Source of the DNA: Coptis chinensis
Lineage: Eukaryota > Streptophyta > Magnoliopsida > Ranunculales > Ranunculaceae
DNA length: 64,000 bases
Direction of reading: 5' to 3'
Assembly (NCBI GenBank): GCA_015680905.1
Contig: CM027377.1
Span: 56,441,501-56,505,500 of the forward strand
Position numbers and translations under genes: made by a program. Shown here piece after piece: positions 33,747-44,956 of this stretch. Within the stretch, counting starts at the first letter, position 1; the number at the start of each line of letters is the position of its first letter. Under the pieces are notes generated by a model. That model was not told the DNA's origin. It worked only from the letters and a program-made list of their open reading frames with translations, and made no database searches.

Positions 33747-34692
33747 CTAATACAAGTGATCCAAGAGAAACTCCAGCGGTTGACTCCACACCCTAGCATT
33801 GTAGTCTTGCAATATGTGGAGTTTGATTTCTCTAGCACGAATTGGACAATTCCAGAATGTGTACATGATAGAAATAGTGCCCTGGAAGTGAAAAAGCTTG
33901 TAACCATTTAGGGTCGAGGTCGTGAGGGGAAGCGCCACCTTTGTCCACTCTTCAGCACCAATATGGAATGCCAAAATTCTAGTGTCCCAAAGAGACCAGT
34001 GTAGATGTCCTTTTGCTAAAACTCCAGGCTCCATCTAAATGTGTTCAGTGTTGAAGGACAAATATAGGTTTTCCAATCTTCTCCACTTCAAAAATGTTGG
34101 AGTTGAAAATTTCAACGAAATGGACAATGACACTTTTGTTTTTATTGTCTCGGCTTCGAACTACAGTATGGTGGTTTGGTTTAGACAATCGGACTATGCT
34201 GAATTGTAAATGTTCAATTGAATGGACCGACATGCCTATACACTCTGTCCAGAATTTAATCTTAGGCCTACGCAACATACGCAATTGATGAGTAGTGGGT
34301 TTGCATACATAAAATTTGGTGTCTCTAAAATGCTCTTCACACAAACAAATAATACCTTCACTAGAAGATGCCATGATCCGAACACCATTTGGGTAGAAAT
34401 CCAAATTTGGAGTAGGAATTGGTGGAATGTGAGCGATGTTTGAAAGGAAGGAAGAATACGGTTTGGCAAAGTGTTGTGTCTAAATTACATATCCCATAAA
34501 TGCTTTGTTCTTCAGAACAAAATCGGTTATGAATGAACTCTCACAATCGAGTGACTCCCAATCATTGGATACCAATTTGGATTTCTGAAGCAATTGAAGT
34601 GGATCATGTGCAAGTATCTTTTGGCATAATTCAGGGGGGATGTAGAAGCTCTGGTTGGCGTCTTCTTCTTCTTCTCCAGGAGATAGTGCCAT
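33747..34692 (-). pseudogene. F-box protein pseudogene
   Basis: The start MALSPGEEEED is followed by an F-box: FYIPPELCQKILAHDPLQLL, then SKLVSNDWESL. After residue ~70 a TAG (34480-34482) interrupts; a CAG there would keep the frame, which continues TQHFAKPYSSF, then MASSSEGIICLCEE and RLSKPNHHTVVRSRD. Around 34045-34060 a second stop and a frame change occur, after which ORF 34034-33747 (GHLHWSLWDTRILAFHIG, EEWTKVALPL) continues the C-terminal substrate-binding type domain. F-box proteins bridge substrates to SCF ubiquitin ligases. Total ~315 codons is near normal length, so this is a young single-copy-like pseudogene. Athila #1 sits ~80 bp beyond its 3' end. Confidence 0.8.
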
Positions 34693-35010
34693 TGTGTAAG
34701 AAAAAAAGTTTAAGTCTATCTTAGTAATGAAAAGGTTTTCAGTTAATTGTCTTTGTCTGAGAAAAACGTTTCAGTCTATCTTAGTAATGCAATGCATTGG
34801 TAACTAAAAAGGTTTTCAGTTAATTGCCCATCCCACCCAATTCCCATTGTGTGAGGAAAAAGTTTCAGTCTATCTTAGTAATGCATTGGTAACTGAAAAG
34901 GTTTTCAGCTTTACTAGGCAATTTAAAAGGTTTTCAGTTATTATTCTGAAATTGGCAATGGAGATGTGCCATTGGTAACTGAAAAGGTTTTCAGTTATTA
35001 TTTCGAAATT
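34691..35010. repeat. Tandem repeat upstream of the F-box pseudogene
   Basis: Words AGTTTCAGTCTATCTTAGTA, TGCATTGGTAACTGAAAAGG and TTTTCAGTTA recur 3-5 times in irregular order. They cover the place where the F-box promoter would be. Confidence 0.8.
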
Positions 35011-35119
35011 TCAATGTGCAATTTCGACTGTATTTCGATATATAAACACATAAATATCGTGGATACAGTAGGTGCAACACGGTGTACGTGAATACTTTGT
35101 ATGTGAATGCAAGTTTGTG

Positions 35120-35345
35120 GGTCAGCTTATATAGTGTCTGGGCCAGCTTATATAGTCTCATTCATAACTTTCTAATTTACACTTATTAACTTTTTAGTAA
35201 GCACCTGATTTAAAACACTCAATAAGCTATGAACGGCACTATATAATCTATGAACGACACTATATAAGCTATTAACATCACTATATAAGCTAAGCATGGA
35301 ACTATATAAGCTGAACAAGACACAATAAGTGTGCTTCAAAATATA
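35120..35345. repeat. CACTATATAAGCT tandem words (copy 3 of the TATATAGTGTCT repeat)
   Basis: CAGCTTATATAGTGTCTGGG occurs twice. After ~75 bp the inverse, ACACTATATAAGCTAT, occurs four times at ~22-bp spacing. A TAAGTGTGCT-CAAA-ATA block at 35326 also matches 11851-11910. Confidence 0.7.
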
Positions 35346-35624
35346 TTGCAACAACACATATGGGCTCAAAATACCATCAAACTACACATCACAAAACTAC
35401 ACATTCACAATCCCCACTTTACACAGTCCCTACTACACAAAACTACATCTTCACAGTCCCCACTTTACACATCACAGAACTACACATTCACATCACTTAC
35501 AATGACCTACTGGGGCATTCTTTGAAAACATTCACAGAACTACATATTCACATTCACATCCACGATACAACAAAATCTGCACAATAACATGCGGCTACCA
35601 CCGTACCAGAACTTCAATCCACCA

Positions 35625-36740
35625 CTAGTAGTGGTTTTCCAATTCCACTCTTCCACATGGGAGCATATAAATTATGGAGCGCTTCTTAGGCATTGGAGGA
35701 TACCAAATGCCTTGGATGATTTCGAGTCTTCGTCTTATTGTAAGCAAAAAAACATCAAATTCTATCTCCTCCGAAATGCTCATTTCTGAATCCATGTTAG
35801 AGTGTTTTCGTTTCATCGACTGTAACAAGTAACAACAAACAATACAACTAATTAATATATACTAACAATAATAAAACTACAACCTGACATTATACAGAAC
35901 CTCTCCGACACTATAAAGTAAAAACGAAATAGAAATTACCATCAATCTAGCACGAGGTGGTGGGGGATATGGTTGGGGTATAACCTCTGGAAAGGGTGCA
36001 GACAAACCAAATTCTTTTAGAGTATCGAACCCCCTTAGAAAGCTAAACGCTGAAATGAAAGCGGGAGAGCGAAGAAACATCACTGTCATAGCCATTTTGA
36101 TATTTCTGGCCGCACATAATAACTCGACTCTAACAGGATCAGTTTCTTTTCCAAGTCCACCAACATGACTTTTACCTAACATACCATCTGTTAGAATTTG
36201 TAACCATCGCAGCTTTTGTATTGTCATAAACTTGTGCTTACTTTCTATCTTCGCAAATCCAACTGAAAACTTTATAGAAAGTATATTTAGGCTCCTAATG
36301 TTCTTTTCAATACTATATGTGTACATGCCCAAAACTTCTTCACAATCACATACCATTTCCCAAAGATATTTAGCCATGAAATTGATATTCCACAACCTCA
36401 GCAAATCTATTTCCATAACCAGATTGTAGAAGTCTTTATTAACTACTGACTTCGTGTTTAGCTTTAACTTGTATAGCTTGTTCACTAATACAATGAAAAT
36501 CTCCCACAAATGAGCCAAAGTATCAATATGGCACTTGGGTGACTGGGGATGCCATTTCAAGAAACCCTTAAAAGCAGGACCATTCACAATCGCCACAAGT
36601 GCAAACAAACTCTTCCTTACTATCCAGTATTCATCAAAAGTCCCTTCCTCTACATGCCATTTCCACCATTTGTTCGTCTTCTCCCTTCTATGAAAATCCC
36701 TCACAGAACTCTCCTGTTCACGAGCCTCATAAAAATCCAT
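35625..36740 (-). CDS. Two-exon protein of unknown family, 331 aa
   Basis: Exon 1 (36740-35940, 267 codons) begins MDFYEAREQESSVRDFHRRE and contains NKWWKWHVEEGTFDEYWIV. It ends in a PYPPPPRAR stretch before a G|GTAATT donor. Exon 2 (35819-35625) follows a TTGTTACAG acceptor and opens in phase 0 as SMKRKHSNMDSEMSISEE, ending ELENHY and TAG. The intron is 120 bp. The protein is rich in Trp, Lys and Leu, has no signal peptide or clear membrane span, and has a C-terminal MPKKRS patch. I do not recognise the family. The long open frame, good splice sites and correct phase support a real gene. An origin from a mobile-element gene is possible. The start is the first ATG of the frame. Confidence 0.6.
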
Positions 36741-37690
36741 TAATATACTGATACTGGTGATTTGAGTATAATGGAATTATAGAGCTTATAAGATACTGGT
36801 GATTTGAGTATACTAGTGACAGAATATTCAACACTATAATGGAATTGGGCGGGAAGTGTGGGGATAAGAGTTTCTCCTGCTCTAAGAATAGGTGTTCAAA
36901 AGAAACAGAAGGAAATGGAGGGAATATTGGGCGGGAAAGGTAAGGAAAAGAGAGGAAAATGTGCTTCATTGGAGTGCGTGGAAGAGGGAGAAGAAGATTA
37001 AGTCCTCTTCTAAAACATACTGTAGACGATGGGTAAAGAGAGAAGAAGATGAGGTCCTAATTTGGAAGAGGGTAAAATAGTATTAATACTAGAGAGAAAG
37101 AAGGGCATGATAGGAAGTTCACATTTGTTTGCTGACATCAGCAAGTCAGTCCTACGTTATGTTTCGGTACAAAATATGGGTCAACAATTTCAACGCCCTA
37201 TTGTGTTATATCTACTAATTTAGGGTCCGATTCATGTATTTTCCAAACAATCTGTGAGTAGACTCCCTTAAAAGAAAAACACTAGCTGTTTAAAGAAGTA
37301 AATAAACAAGGTGAATGGAACCCGGATGCAATTCTAAGCTATATAGGTAATAGGTTCTTTGATTTGAGATATAAAGGACCAACACTTTATGTGTCAATTG
37401 ATTAAGTCTTGCGCCAAAGAGTTGTTAATCTTCCATTAGTACGAAAAAATGAAGGCATCAAAAATGGATATCCTCAATGAGGTATATGTCAAGACAAATA
37501 AATGCAAGCATCCACTGCACACATTCCACTTCAGACCCGGACTTCTATTGCCTCAATACTTCCGGTTGGGACTGTGGTCATGTTGCATGGACACATTTAG
37601 TTTTCATTACAACCACAAATTGATCACCAATGATGGAAAATCGACACTTGCACGTTCGACACTTGTTGAATGTCTTGGCAACAAACATGC
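36741..37690. other. Intergenic stretch between the unknown gene and the LEA gene
   Basis: No gene found. A short ATTTGAGTATA-TGGTGATTTGAGTATA duplication lies at ~36755-36810. 36890-37080 is purine-rich. The open frame at 37449-37763 overlaps the LEA promoter and has no family match. Confidence 0.5.
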
Positions 37691-37699
37691 TCTATATAA
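37691..37699 (+). promoter_or_regulatory. TATA box of the LEA gene
   Basis: CTATATAAA lies about 100 bp before the ATG. A GCACGTTC word (ACGT core, ABRE-like) is ~45 bp further upstream, fitting abscisic-acid/stress control usual for LEA genes. This is an inference from short motifs. Confidence 0.55.
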
Positions 37700-37796
37700 A
37701 GTTGGTGTTTTATCTGTCTCAGGAATCCGACTTAGACTAAAATTTCTGTTGATTTATTATTAACTTCATTTTGATTAGAAATCAAGCAAAGGCAAG

Positions 37797-38477
37797 ATGC
37801 AGGCTGTCAAGGAAAAATTGAGTGACATGGCCACTATGAGGAAAGTCAAATCTGATGCAAAAGCCGAAGAGCAGGTATCTATCTGCCTCAAGAAATGCGT
37901 ACATAGCCTCTTAAAGAGTTGCAACGAACTACTCTACGTACATACCAAAATCTTCTTTGGTTAGAAATTGCTCGGTGCAACCCACAAGAATTATAATATG
38001 TCTCTTAGGGACTAGCCGAAACACAATTATGAGCCGTCTCTCCTAATTCGGATTGAGTCTTACGATTAGGCACTCTCCTATATATGGTTGGTGCACTATA
38101 CCCTATAGCCCTGTATGGTTGGAGTACAGGATTTGATCAAGCCAATCAACAATAATAATAATAATACTAACAATAATAATAGTAGTTTCCTTGTTTTCAT
38201 AATGCAGGCCGAGAAAGATTTAGCGAAGACTAGAATAGAGGTGGCAAAAGAAATTCGAAAAGCAAAAGAAGCGGAAGCCGGAATGGATTTGCATGTTGCT
38301 AAAGCAGGGGAGATAGTCCAAAAGCACATCGAAAAGCACCCTGACGATTTGGTCAATGCTGCTGGTGCTGTTGGTATTCCGAGTTCAAATGAAAACTCTC
38401 CGGGAAGCATTGGTAGCACCAACCCCATTGGATCAACTAGTCCAATCAGTGCTCCTACCTCCAACAATCTTCTGTAG
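37797..38477 (+). CDS. LEA18: LEA_1-family late embryogenesis abundant protein (LEA18-like)
   Basis: Exon 1 (37797-37874) encodes MQAVKEKLSDMATMRKVKSD ... EEQ. After a 333-bp intron (Q|GTATCT ... ATGCAG|), exon 2 (38208-38477) continues in phase 0 with AEKDLAKTRIEVAKEIRKAK, EAEAGMDLHVAKAGE and a Ser/Asn/Pro-rich tail ending SAPTSNNLL and a stop. The 115-aa protein is highly charged, Cys-free and helix-prone in its first 75 residues. The start MQ--KEK-SDMA and the RKAKEAEA-MD-H-AKA block are those of LEA_1 proteins such as Arabidopsis LEA18. These are hydrophilic, largely disordered proteins of seeds and water-stressed cells, thought to protect membranes and proteins. The single intron is as in the family. 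The gene looks intact. Confidence 0.8.
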
Positions 38478-39220
38478 ATATTGACATATATATTGTTGGG
38501 TACATTATAATTTGGGACCTCATTTTAATGATGCTTCCAACTACGTTGTTTTCACTAGTTATCTTTTTTGTTTAGCTTTGTGATTGTTTTTTTTAAATTA
38601 TAATAATATCTGTCTAACTTTGTGATTGTAGTAGTGTGTTACTATGTTAGTGTCTTAATATGATTGATGCGGATAACAAAGAATCAGTGTCAATCATACC
38701 TCGAACTTTTAAAACACAATTGCATGTGTGCTCTATCAGAAAATGACTGCTGAACTAAAGCCTATATAGGAGAAAGTGATATTTCCACAAAGCGTCCTGC
38801 TGGTTAATGCATTTTGGGCATGTAGAGTTGCTATAGTGAGAATTGAAGAAGCTTAGGTGGGTTGAGAGCATTTAGTTATTGTTGTACCCAAGTGTTATAT
38901 GCTATATTGAACGCCTAAACATGTCTATCGTTTACCTGCTACAATGTTGTCTTTCCTTACTATCTTGCACAACATTTGGTTCTATGTGACTGTTCTGTGT
39001 TACACAAAGTATTTGAGAAGATCAGCTGTTTATAAGGTCTTTCTTTACTTTCTTTTTCGGAAGTCTATAGACGAGACCTATGAACCTATCCAATGAGACG
39101 AGACAACATTATTTCCGAAAAAGAGAACATTTTCTTTAGGCAATTTTACTTTATAGCTTCATAGGTGTCAATTGTCAGATGCATGGTTTGCACGTCACGA
39201 CATTTTCTTCAAGGTATAGG
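38478..39220. other. 3' flank of the LEA gene
   Basis: AT-rich downstream DNA includes the 3' UTR, with several AATAAT/ATAATAAT-type words between 38500 and 38620. I see no further gene before the copia LTR. Confidence 0.5.
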
Positions 39221-39945
39221 TGTTGGGGAAAACGATATCAATTGATCCCACTAAGATAGTTTGTACTTGGACAATCTACTACTCTAATAAAAAATATAAT
39301 CTTTCACTACAACCAATAACCACAATCCTAATCTATAGATATAACTATTACAGACAAACAATAGAAATATAAAGCAAGTAAAACATACCACAATACAAAG
39401 ATGTACCGTGGTTTGGCCAATGATATCTACTTCTAGAAGAGCTAATCCTTTTATAAGTATGAGAAAGAAGATTACAATCACTCATCTTAAGTCTCTCCAC
39501 CTTATTAGATCACTTATCTCTCCTTACAAGCTTTTCTCTTTGCAAGGGTTTTCTCTCAATTTTGATTGCTCTCAAAATTGGGTTTCTATTCAAAACTTGG
39601 TTTTCCAAAACCTAACTTCTATTTTTATAATAATCTGAAATTTCGGCGCATCTGCGAAATTTCGCGTTACTGTGGAGAAAATCATAACCCGACTTATTCA
39701 GGCATGAGCGTGGGCGCGCTCTCAGATAGGCAAATCTAAGCGCACGCGCCCTCTTATTTTCCCAGCTCAAAAAGTCCACTAACTTTGTTTCGTGAGAGGT
39801 GGAAAAAAAAAACTATATTCTTTTTCATGGCAAGGGAGCGGGCACACCTTGGGCAAGGCCAATCTAAGCGTGTGTGCGCTCAGACTTCTTCACACGAATA
39901 GTACCAGTTTCTCTCATCTTCCTCATGTGAGGGATAACTCCAACA
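39221..39945 (-). repeat. Copia LTR, left (3' LTR)
   Basis: It is 725 bp, TG...CA, homologous to 43881-44569. A short GGCGCGCTCTCAGATAGGC stretch near 39710 is absent from the other LTR. Confidence 0.9.
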
Positions 39946-39958
39946 ATCTCCCCCTCCC
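39946..39958 (-). promoter_or_regulatory. Polypurine tract of the copia element
   Basis: On minus, GGGAGGGGGAGAT lies directly before the LTR TGTTGGAG. Confidence 0.8.
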
Positions 39959-39994
39959 GAACAGTGAGGGTAGATACCTCCATGCATTTCCAAA

Positions 39995-40380
39995 TCAATA
40001 GGAGGAGTGTGCTATCATTCCGGCGGTAGCACAACAAACATCAAACTTACCTTTCGGTAAGACTTTAGTCATCATATCCAACTCGTTCTTGTCGGTATGG
40101 ATCTTCTCAATACACAAATGCTTGTCTTCGAGAACTTCTCTAATCCAATGATAACACACATGTATGTGCTTGAATCTAGAATGAAAACTTGGATTCTTAC
40201 TCAAATGGATAGCGTTCTGACTGTCACATAGAACTACAAATTGTTTATGGTTTAGCCCTAGTTCATCGAAGAACCTCTTCATCCATAGTATCTCTTTGCA
40301 ACACTCAGTGGCTGCAATATACTCGAGTTCTGTAGTGGAGAGGGCAACACATTTTTACAACTTAGATTGCTAAGAAACTA
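39995..40380 (-). pseudogene. Copia RNase H remnant
   Basis: KRFFDELGLNHKQFVVLCDS, QNAIHLSKNPSFHSRFKHIH and DMMTKVLPKGKF match the C-terminal half of copia RNase H (CDSQSAIHLAKNP, RTKHID, DMLTK). The first part, before 40282, is broken by a stop. Confidence 0.85.
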
Positions 40381-40499
40381 CTCCCCCTACAAAAGTAACA
40401 TATAACCGGAAGTGGACTTTATAGAGTCAACATCACTTGCCATGTATGCATCTGTCTTCAAGCAAGGTCTTACTTCCACCAAAACACAAACACGCCTTG

Positions 40500-41600
40500 G
40501 AAGCCCTTGAAATATCTCAATATCCACTTAACACCTTCCCAATGCTCTTTTCCCATATTTGACAGAAAAGGCTTAGAACATTAAAGGCAAAAGCATTATC
40601 CGATCTTGTACACACCATTGCATACTTCAAGCTGCCCACTACAGATGCATAATGAATATTTTCCATTTGACTCTGCTCATGCTCACTCTTTGGATACATA
40701 TCTTTGGTCATGCAAAACTGGCCACCAAGCGGACAACTGACTGGCTTCGCTTGATCCATGTTGAATCTCTTCAACACCTTCTCAATGTAGCTTTCTTGAG
40801 AAAGCCACAACTTCCCACTCTTTCTGTCACGAGAGATCCACATACCAAGTATCTGCTTTGTTTAACCCAAATCCTTCATCTCAAAGGACTTACTCAAGTC
40901 TTTCTTCAGCTTGGATATCTTGTTGATGTTCTAGCCAACTATGAACATATCATCCACATACAACAAGAGCACTATGAAATCCCCATCTGGAAATTTCTAA
41001 ATAAACACACAATGATCGGAAGCAGACTTCATGTAGTCATGCTTCACCATAAAAGAATCAAACTTTATGTACCATTGTCTCGGTGCTTGCTTCAACCCAT
41101 ACAAACTATTTATCAGCTTGCATACTAAGTGCTCCTGGCCTTTGACCTCAAACCCCTCTGGCTGGTCCATGTAGACATCTTTTTCAAGGTTTCCATGAAG
41201 AAAAGTTGTCTTGACATCTAGTTGCTCAACCTCTAGGTTCATACTTACAGTCAGACTGATAGAAGTCATCTTAACTACAGGAGAGAAAATTTTATCAAAG
41301 TCAATACCTTTTTTTTGACCGAATCCCTTCACAACAAGGTGAGCTTTGTGCCTTGGATGTGGATTATTCTCCTTATGCTTGACTTTGTAGATAGATCCAC
41401 TTATTCTTGAGAACTTTTCTTCCTTTCGGTTTCTCAACTAAGTCATAAGTGTGATTCTTATGAAAAGAATTTATCTCATCATACATGACCTTCATCCACT
41501 TCTCTTTGTCTGTACCTTCAAGAGCATCTTGATAGTACATAGGTTCTCTACCATCAGATAGTAAAACATACATATGTGGTGAATGGTTGGAGCTTGTCTC
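40500..41600 (-). pseudogene. Copia reverse transcriptase
   Basis: It begins near 41573 with ALEGTDKEKWMKVMYDEINS and continues IYKVKHKEN, KAHLVVKGFGQKKGIDFDKI and FSPVVKM. Next come QLDVKTTFLHGNLEKDVYMD, QPEGF, LYGLKQAPRQWY, then LYVDDMFIVG at ~40930-40965 (active-site YVDD kept) and MWISRDRKSGKLWLSQESYI further on. Stops and frame shifts break it at ~41420, ~40990 and ~40920. Confidence 0.9.
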
Positions 41601-42700
41601 TCTCTATCAGACCTCCTTATCCCATCTCCTTGTGGCTCAGGAGGATGCACTTCATGTTGCTCAGGTGGTGGTTCATGTACTTCATCTACATCTTTTATAT
41701 CAATAGGTTCTATCCCATCATGAGCTATAGGATCATCATCAGGAGCTTCAAACCCATGATTATCTGCATGCTCAATGCCTTCTGCACGTTCCACGGTAGG
41801 AACTTCTAGTTCTAAGTCAACAAGATCATCAATGAAAGCTTCTAGCTTCTCACCATTCTCAAAGTCTGCTATGGTTTGGTCTTCCAAGAACACAACATCT
41901 CCACTTCAAATTACCTTTTTGTTTATCGGATCATAAAATTTGTAGCCAAACTTCTCATCCCCATAACCCAGAAAAATACACTGCTTGGCTTTGTCATCAA
42001 GCTTGGATCTCTCATCCTTTGGAATATGAACAAATGCCCTGCACTCTAATACCATCAAGTATCCATAATCAACATCTCTGCCTGACTATATTCTCTCTGG
42101 ATAATCACTATTCAGAGGCTTCGAAGGCGATAGGTTGATCACATATACGGATGTACATATTACTTCTACCCAGTAACTTCTAGGTAACTTAGAGTGAGAC
42201 AACATGCATCTCATCTTCTCTACAATGGTCCAATTTATCCTCTCGGCTATACCATTGTGTTGCGGAATCTTGGGAATGGTCTGCTCATGACGAACCCCAT
42301 AACTCTTGCAATACTCTTCAAATGGCCTAATGTACTCACCCCCATTATCTGAGCAAATACACTTCAAAGGCTTCCATGTCTCTCTTTCCACCATGTTATG
42401 GAAAGTCTTAAACACGCCAAGTACTTCATCATTGGTCTTCAGACTATATGCCCATGTCTTTCTTGACCCATCATCAATGAAAGTCAAGAAGTATAAAGCT
42501 CCCCCATGGGACTTTACTTTCATAGGACCACATAAGTATGTGTGTACTAGCTCAAGGACATTGTCCTTTCTGTGAGAGGGAAATCTTTGGAAAGACACCC
42601 TGTGTTACTTTCCAACCAAACAATGAGTACATCTATTTAAAAGTGTACCTTTTCTATTTGGCAATGCCTTTTGCTTGGCAAGAACTTCCATGCCTTTTTC
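41492..42700 (-). pseudogene. Copia integrase and linker
   Basis: ORF 42598-42086 holds LVHTYLCGPMKVKSHGGALY, FLTFIDDGSRKTWAYSLK, CSDNGGEYI and QHNGIAERINWTIVEKMRCM. The catalytic D, D and E positions are recognisable (HTYL in place of HTDL, with a Y at the first D). ORF 41893-41492 is the acidic linker ending in RRSDRERQAP. Integration of the cDNA was its role. Confidence 0.85.
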
Positions 42701-42719
42701 TCCCATATGACACATTCTT

Positions 42720-43235
42720 TTATACCATAGCTCGGAGGAAGCTTCTTCTTATGCCACATTCAACTCTGCTTTTATACAAACTAGCATGTGTCTTGTAAAT
42801 TGAGCAAGTTTTATTCCCTTTGGCTACTACAATGGAACCTCTAATCAATTTCCATACCCCGTTACCAAACGAGTTTTGAAAGTTATCATCATCTAACTTC
42901 CCATCAGAAATTAGGCTTAGCCGAATGTCAGGGACATGTCTTACATCCTTGAGTGTCAAGGTGTAGCCGACATTGGTTTTTACATGAACATCACCAATGC
43001 CTACAATTTTTGAGACTTCATTATTGCCCATCTTTATCTCACCAAAATCACTGGATTTGTAGGTAGTGAAGAAACTTTTTTGGGGTGTGACGTGGTAGGA
43101 AGCGCCTGTATCTACCACCCACTCTGTACCCTGGTATGAAGTACTCAAGCATAACTCATCATAGTCTGACATAATTCCTACTTCACCTTCTGAAGCGATG
43201 TTTGTGGCATCTCTACCGGTGGTGCTTTCTTTCAA
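42720..43235 (-). pseudogene. Copia protease and GAG-pre-integrase
   Basis: EWVVDTGASYHVTPQKSFFT carries the aspartic protease DTGAS motif. VHVKTNVGYTLTLKDVRHVP and LSLISDGKLDDDNF form the region before integrase. Confidence 0.85.
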
Positions 43236-43259
43236 CTCTAACTTGTCTTCATGTACGGT

Positions 43260-43766
43260 ACTAGTCTTCTCATCCCTCTATAATTCTATGCATTCATACT
43301 TGAAGTGGTCATGGATACCGAAATGATTACACGACAAGTCTTTCTTAGGAGGATTGCTCGCGATCCTAGATTTACGTTTGTCATCACCTTTAGAATGAGA
43401 TGGTTTTATGCTTTTGCCTCTCTCTTGCTTTTCTGTAACAAGGATCTCTGAGTGATAGGAGCTATTCTGTGTGTCCTTTCTTGTCTTCTCGTAAAGGTCT
43501 TATAATGTCTTCCACAGGCTAAAAGCGGTGGTCTCTTGGGATACAAGGCGGATTACATTGTTGTCAATCCGTTGTCTAATGCACCCAATCGCTTTTTCAT
43601 CAAACGTCTTCCACTCAGTTATGGCAATTGCGTCTGGTTTTACTCTTCTATTCTCAATAGGTTGTGCCAAGTCCTTGCAATAGAGCAAGTCCTCCATCCT
43701 GGCTTTCCAAATAGTATAATTACCTCTATTTAGACTAGTTATGCGAGTGTTTACAGAATGGTCCAT
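43260..43766 (-). pseudogene. Copia gag
   Basis: LNRGNYTIWKARMEDLLYCK and IGCIRQRIDNNVIRLVSQET, then LWKTL, match the copia gag (UBN2-like) core. A decayed zinc knuckle (CNHFG--H-----EC) is near 43300. The frame is broken near 43500. Confidence 0.85.
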
Positions 43767-43865
43767 CTCTACAAGTTAATTCAACTCAAACCTCCTCTCA
43801 GAAATTTTATCAAACACCTTCTGGGCAAGATTTGGATAACAACCTTGTTAGGCTTAATCCAACCT

Positions 43866-43878
43866 GGCTCTGATACCA
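43866..43878 (-). promoter_or_regulatory. Primer-binding site (initiator tRNA-Met) of the copia element
   Basis: On minus, TGGTATCAGAGCC lies 2 bases after the 5' LTR. This is the standard copia PBS. Confidence 0.9.
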
Positions 43879-43880
43879 CT

Positions 43881-44569
43881 TGTTGGGGAAAACGATACCA
43901 ATTGATCCCCACTAAGATAACTTGTACTTGGACAATCTACTACTCTAATAAAAAAATTTAATCTTTCACTACAACCAACACCACAATCTTAATCTATGGA
44001 TATAACTATCACAAACAAGCAATATAAATATAAAGCAAGTAAAACATACCACAACACAAAGATGTACTGTGGTTCGTCCAATGATGTCTACTTCTACAAG
44101 AGTTAATCATTTTATAAGTATGGGAATGAAGATTATAATCACTCTTATCAAGTCTCTTCACCTTACTAGATCACTCCTCTCTCCTTACAAGTTTTTCTCT
44201 TTGCAAAGGTTTTCTCTCAATTTTAATTGTTCTCAAAATTGGGTTTCTATTCAAGATTTGGTTTTCCAAAACCTAACTTCTGTTTTTATAGTAATCTGAA
44301 ATTTCAGCACGTCTGCGAATTTTTGCATTACTGTGGAGAAAATCAGAACCCAATTTATTCAGGCATGATCGCGCACCCCCTCTTATTTTCCCAGCTCAAA
44401 AAGTCCAGTAATTTTGTTTCGTGAGAAGCTGAAAAAAACTTTCTTTTTCACGGCAAGGGCGAAGGCACGCCTTGGGCAAGGCCAATCTGAACGCGTGCGC
44501 GCTCAGACTTCTTCACACAAACAGTACCGATTTCTCTCCTCTTCCTTATCTGAGGGATAACTACCAACA
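43881..44569 (-). repeat. Copia LTR, right (5' LTR)
   Basis: It is 689 bp, homologous to 39221-39945. It ends about 390 bp from the ENT8 stop codon. Confidence 0.9.
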
Positions 44570-44956
44570 GTGGGCGCATGGCCTCCGTCGAGAACCTAGA
44601 TGCTTTTGAGACATGATTGTGTCCTTTGTTGGCAAATTGAAAGTGTTTGAATAATTGGATGCAATACCAACTGGTCCCTGTAATTTTGGATTCATTCTAG
44701 TTAACCCCCCTTTACCACCTCTTATCTTGCCCATGAACGAAAAAATGATCAATTTTCAGTCTGTTACACTGTTATAAGAATCTAATTGGTTTATGTTGAT
44801 AAAGGAAGAAGACAACATGAATTTCAATTGCTAGTTATCAAGTAGTTAACATGACTAAGTACAATCAGTGTGCATATCCAGATGTTCACCCCTTATCGAT
44901 CTAAAAAATATGACATCCGCAAATGTCGACAAATAACCTTGGGAGCATCAGAAGGA

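Larger units (their letters stand above)
39221..44569 (-). mobile_element. Ty1/copia LTR retrotransposon, full-length but degenerate
   Basis: LTRs (TGTTGGGGAAAACGAT ... CCAACA) bracket a gag-pol in copia order (gag, protease, integrase, RT, RNase H), all on minus. The PBS is TGGTATCAGAGCC beside the right LTR and the polypurine tract is GGGAGGGGGAGAT beside the left LTR. Flanking 5-mers (ATAGG left, GTGGG right) do not match, so the target duplication has decayed or the copy is recombinant. Domain sequences resemble TNT1-like elements. Stops split every domain. Confidence 0.95.

Noticed and set aside
37449-37763. A 104-codon frame upstream of the LEA gene
   Set aside because: It covers the LEA TATA region and has no recognisable domain.
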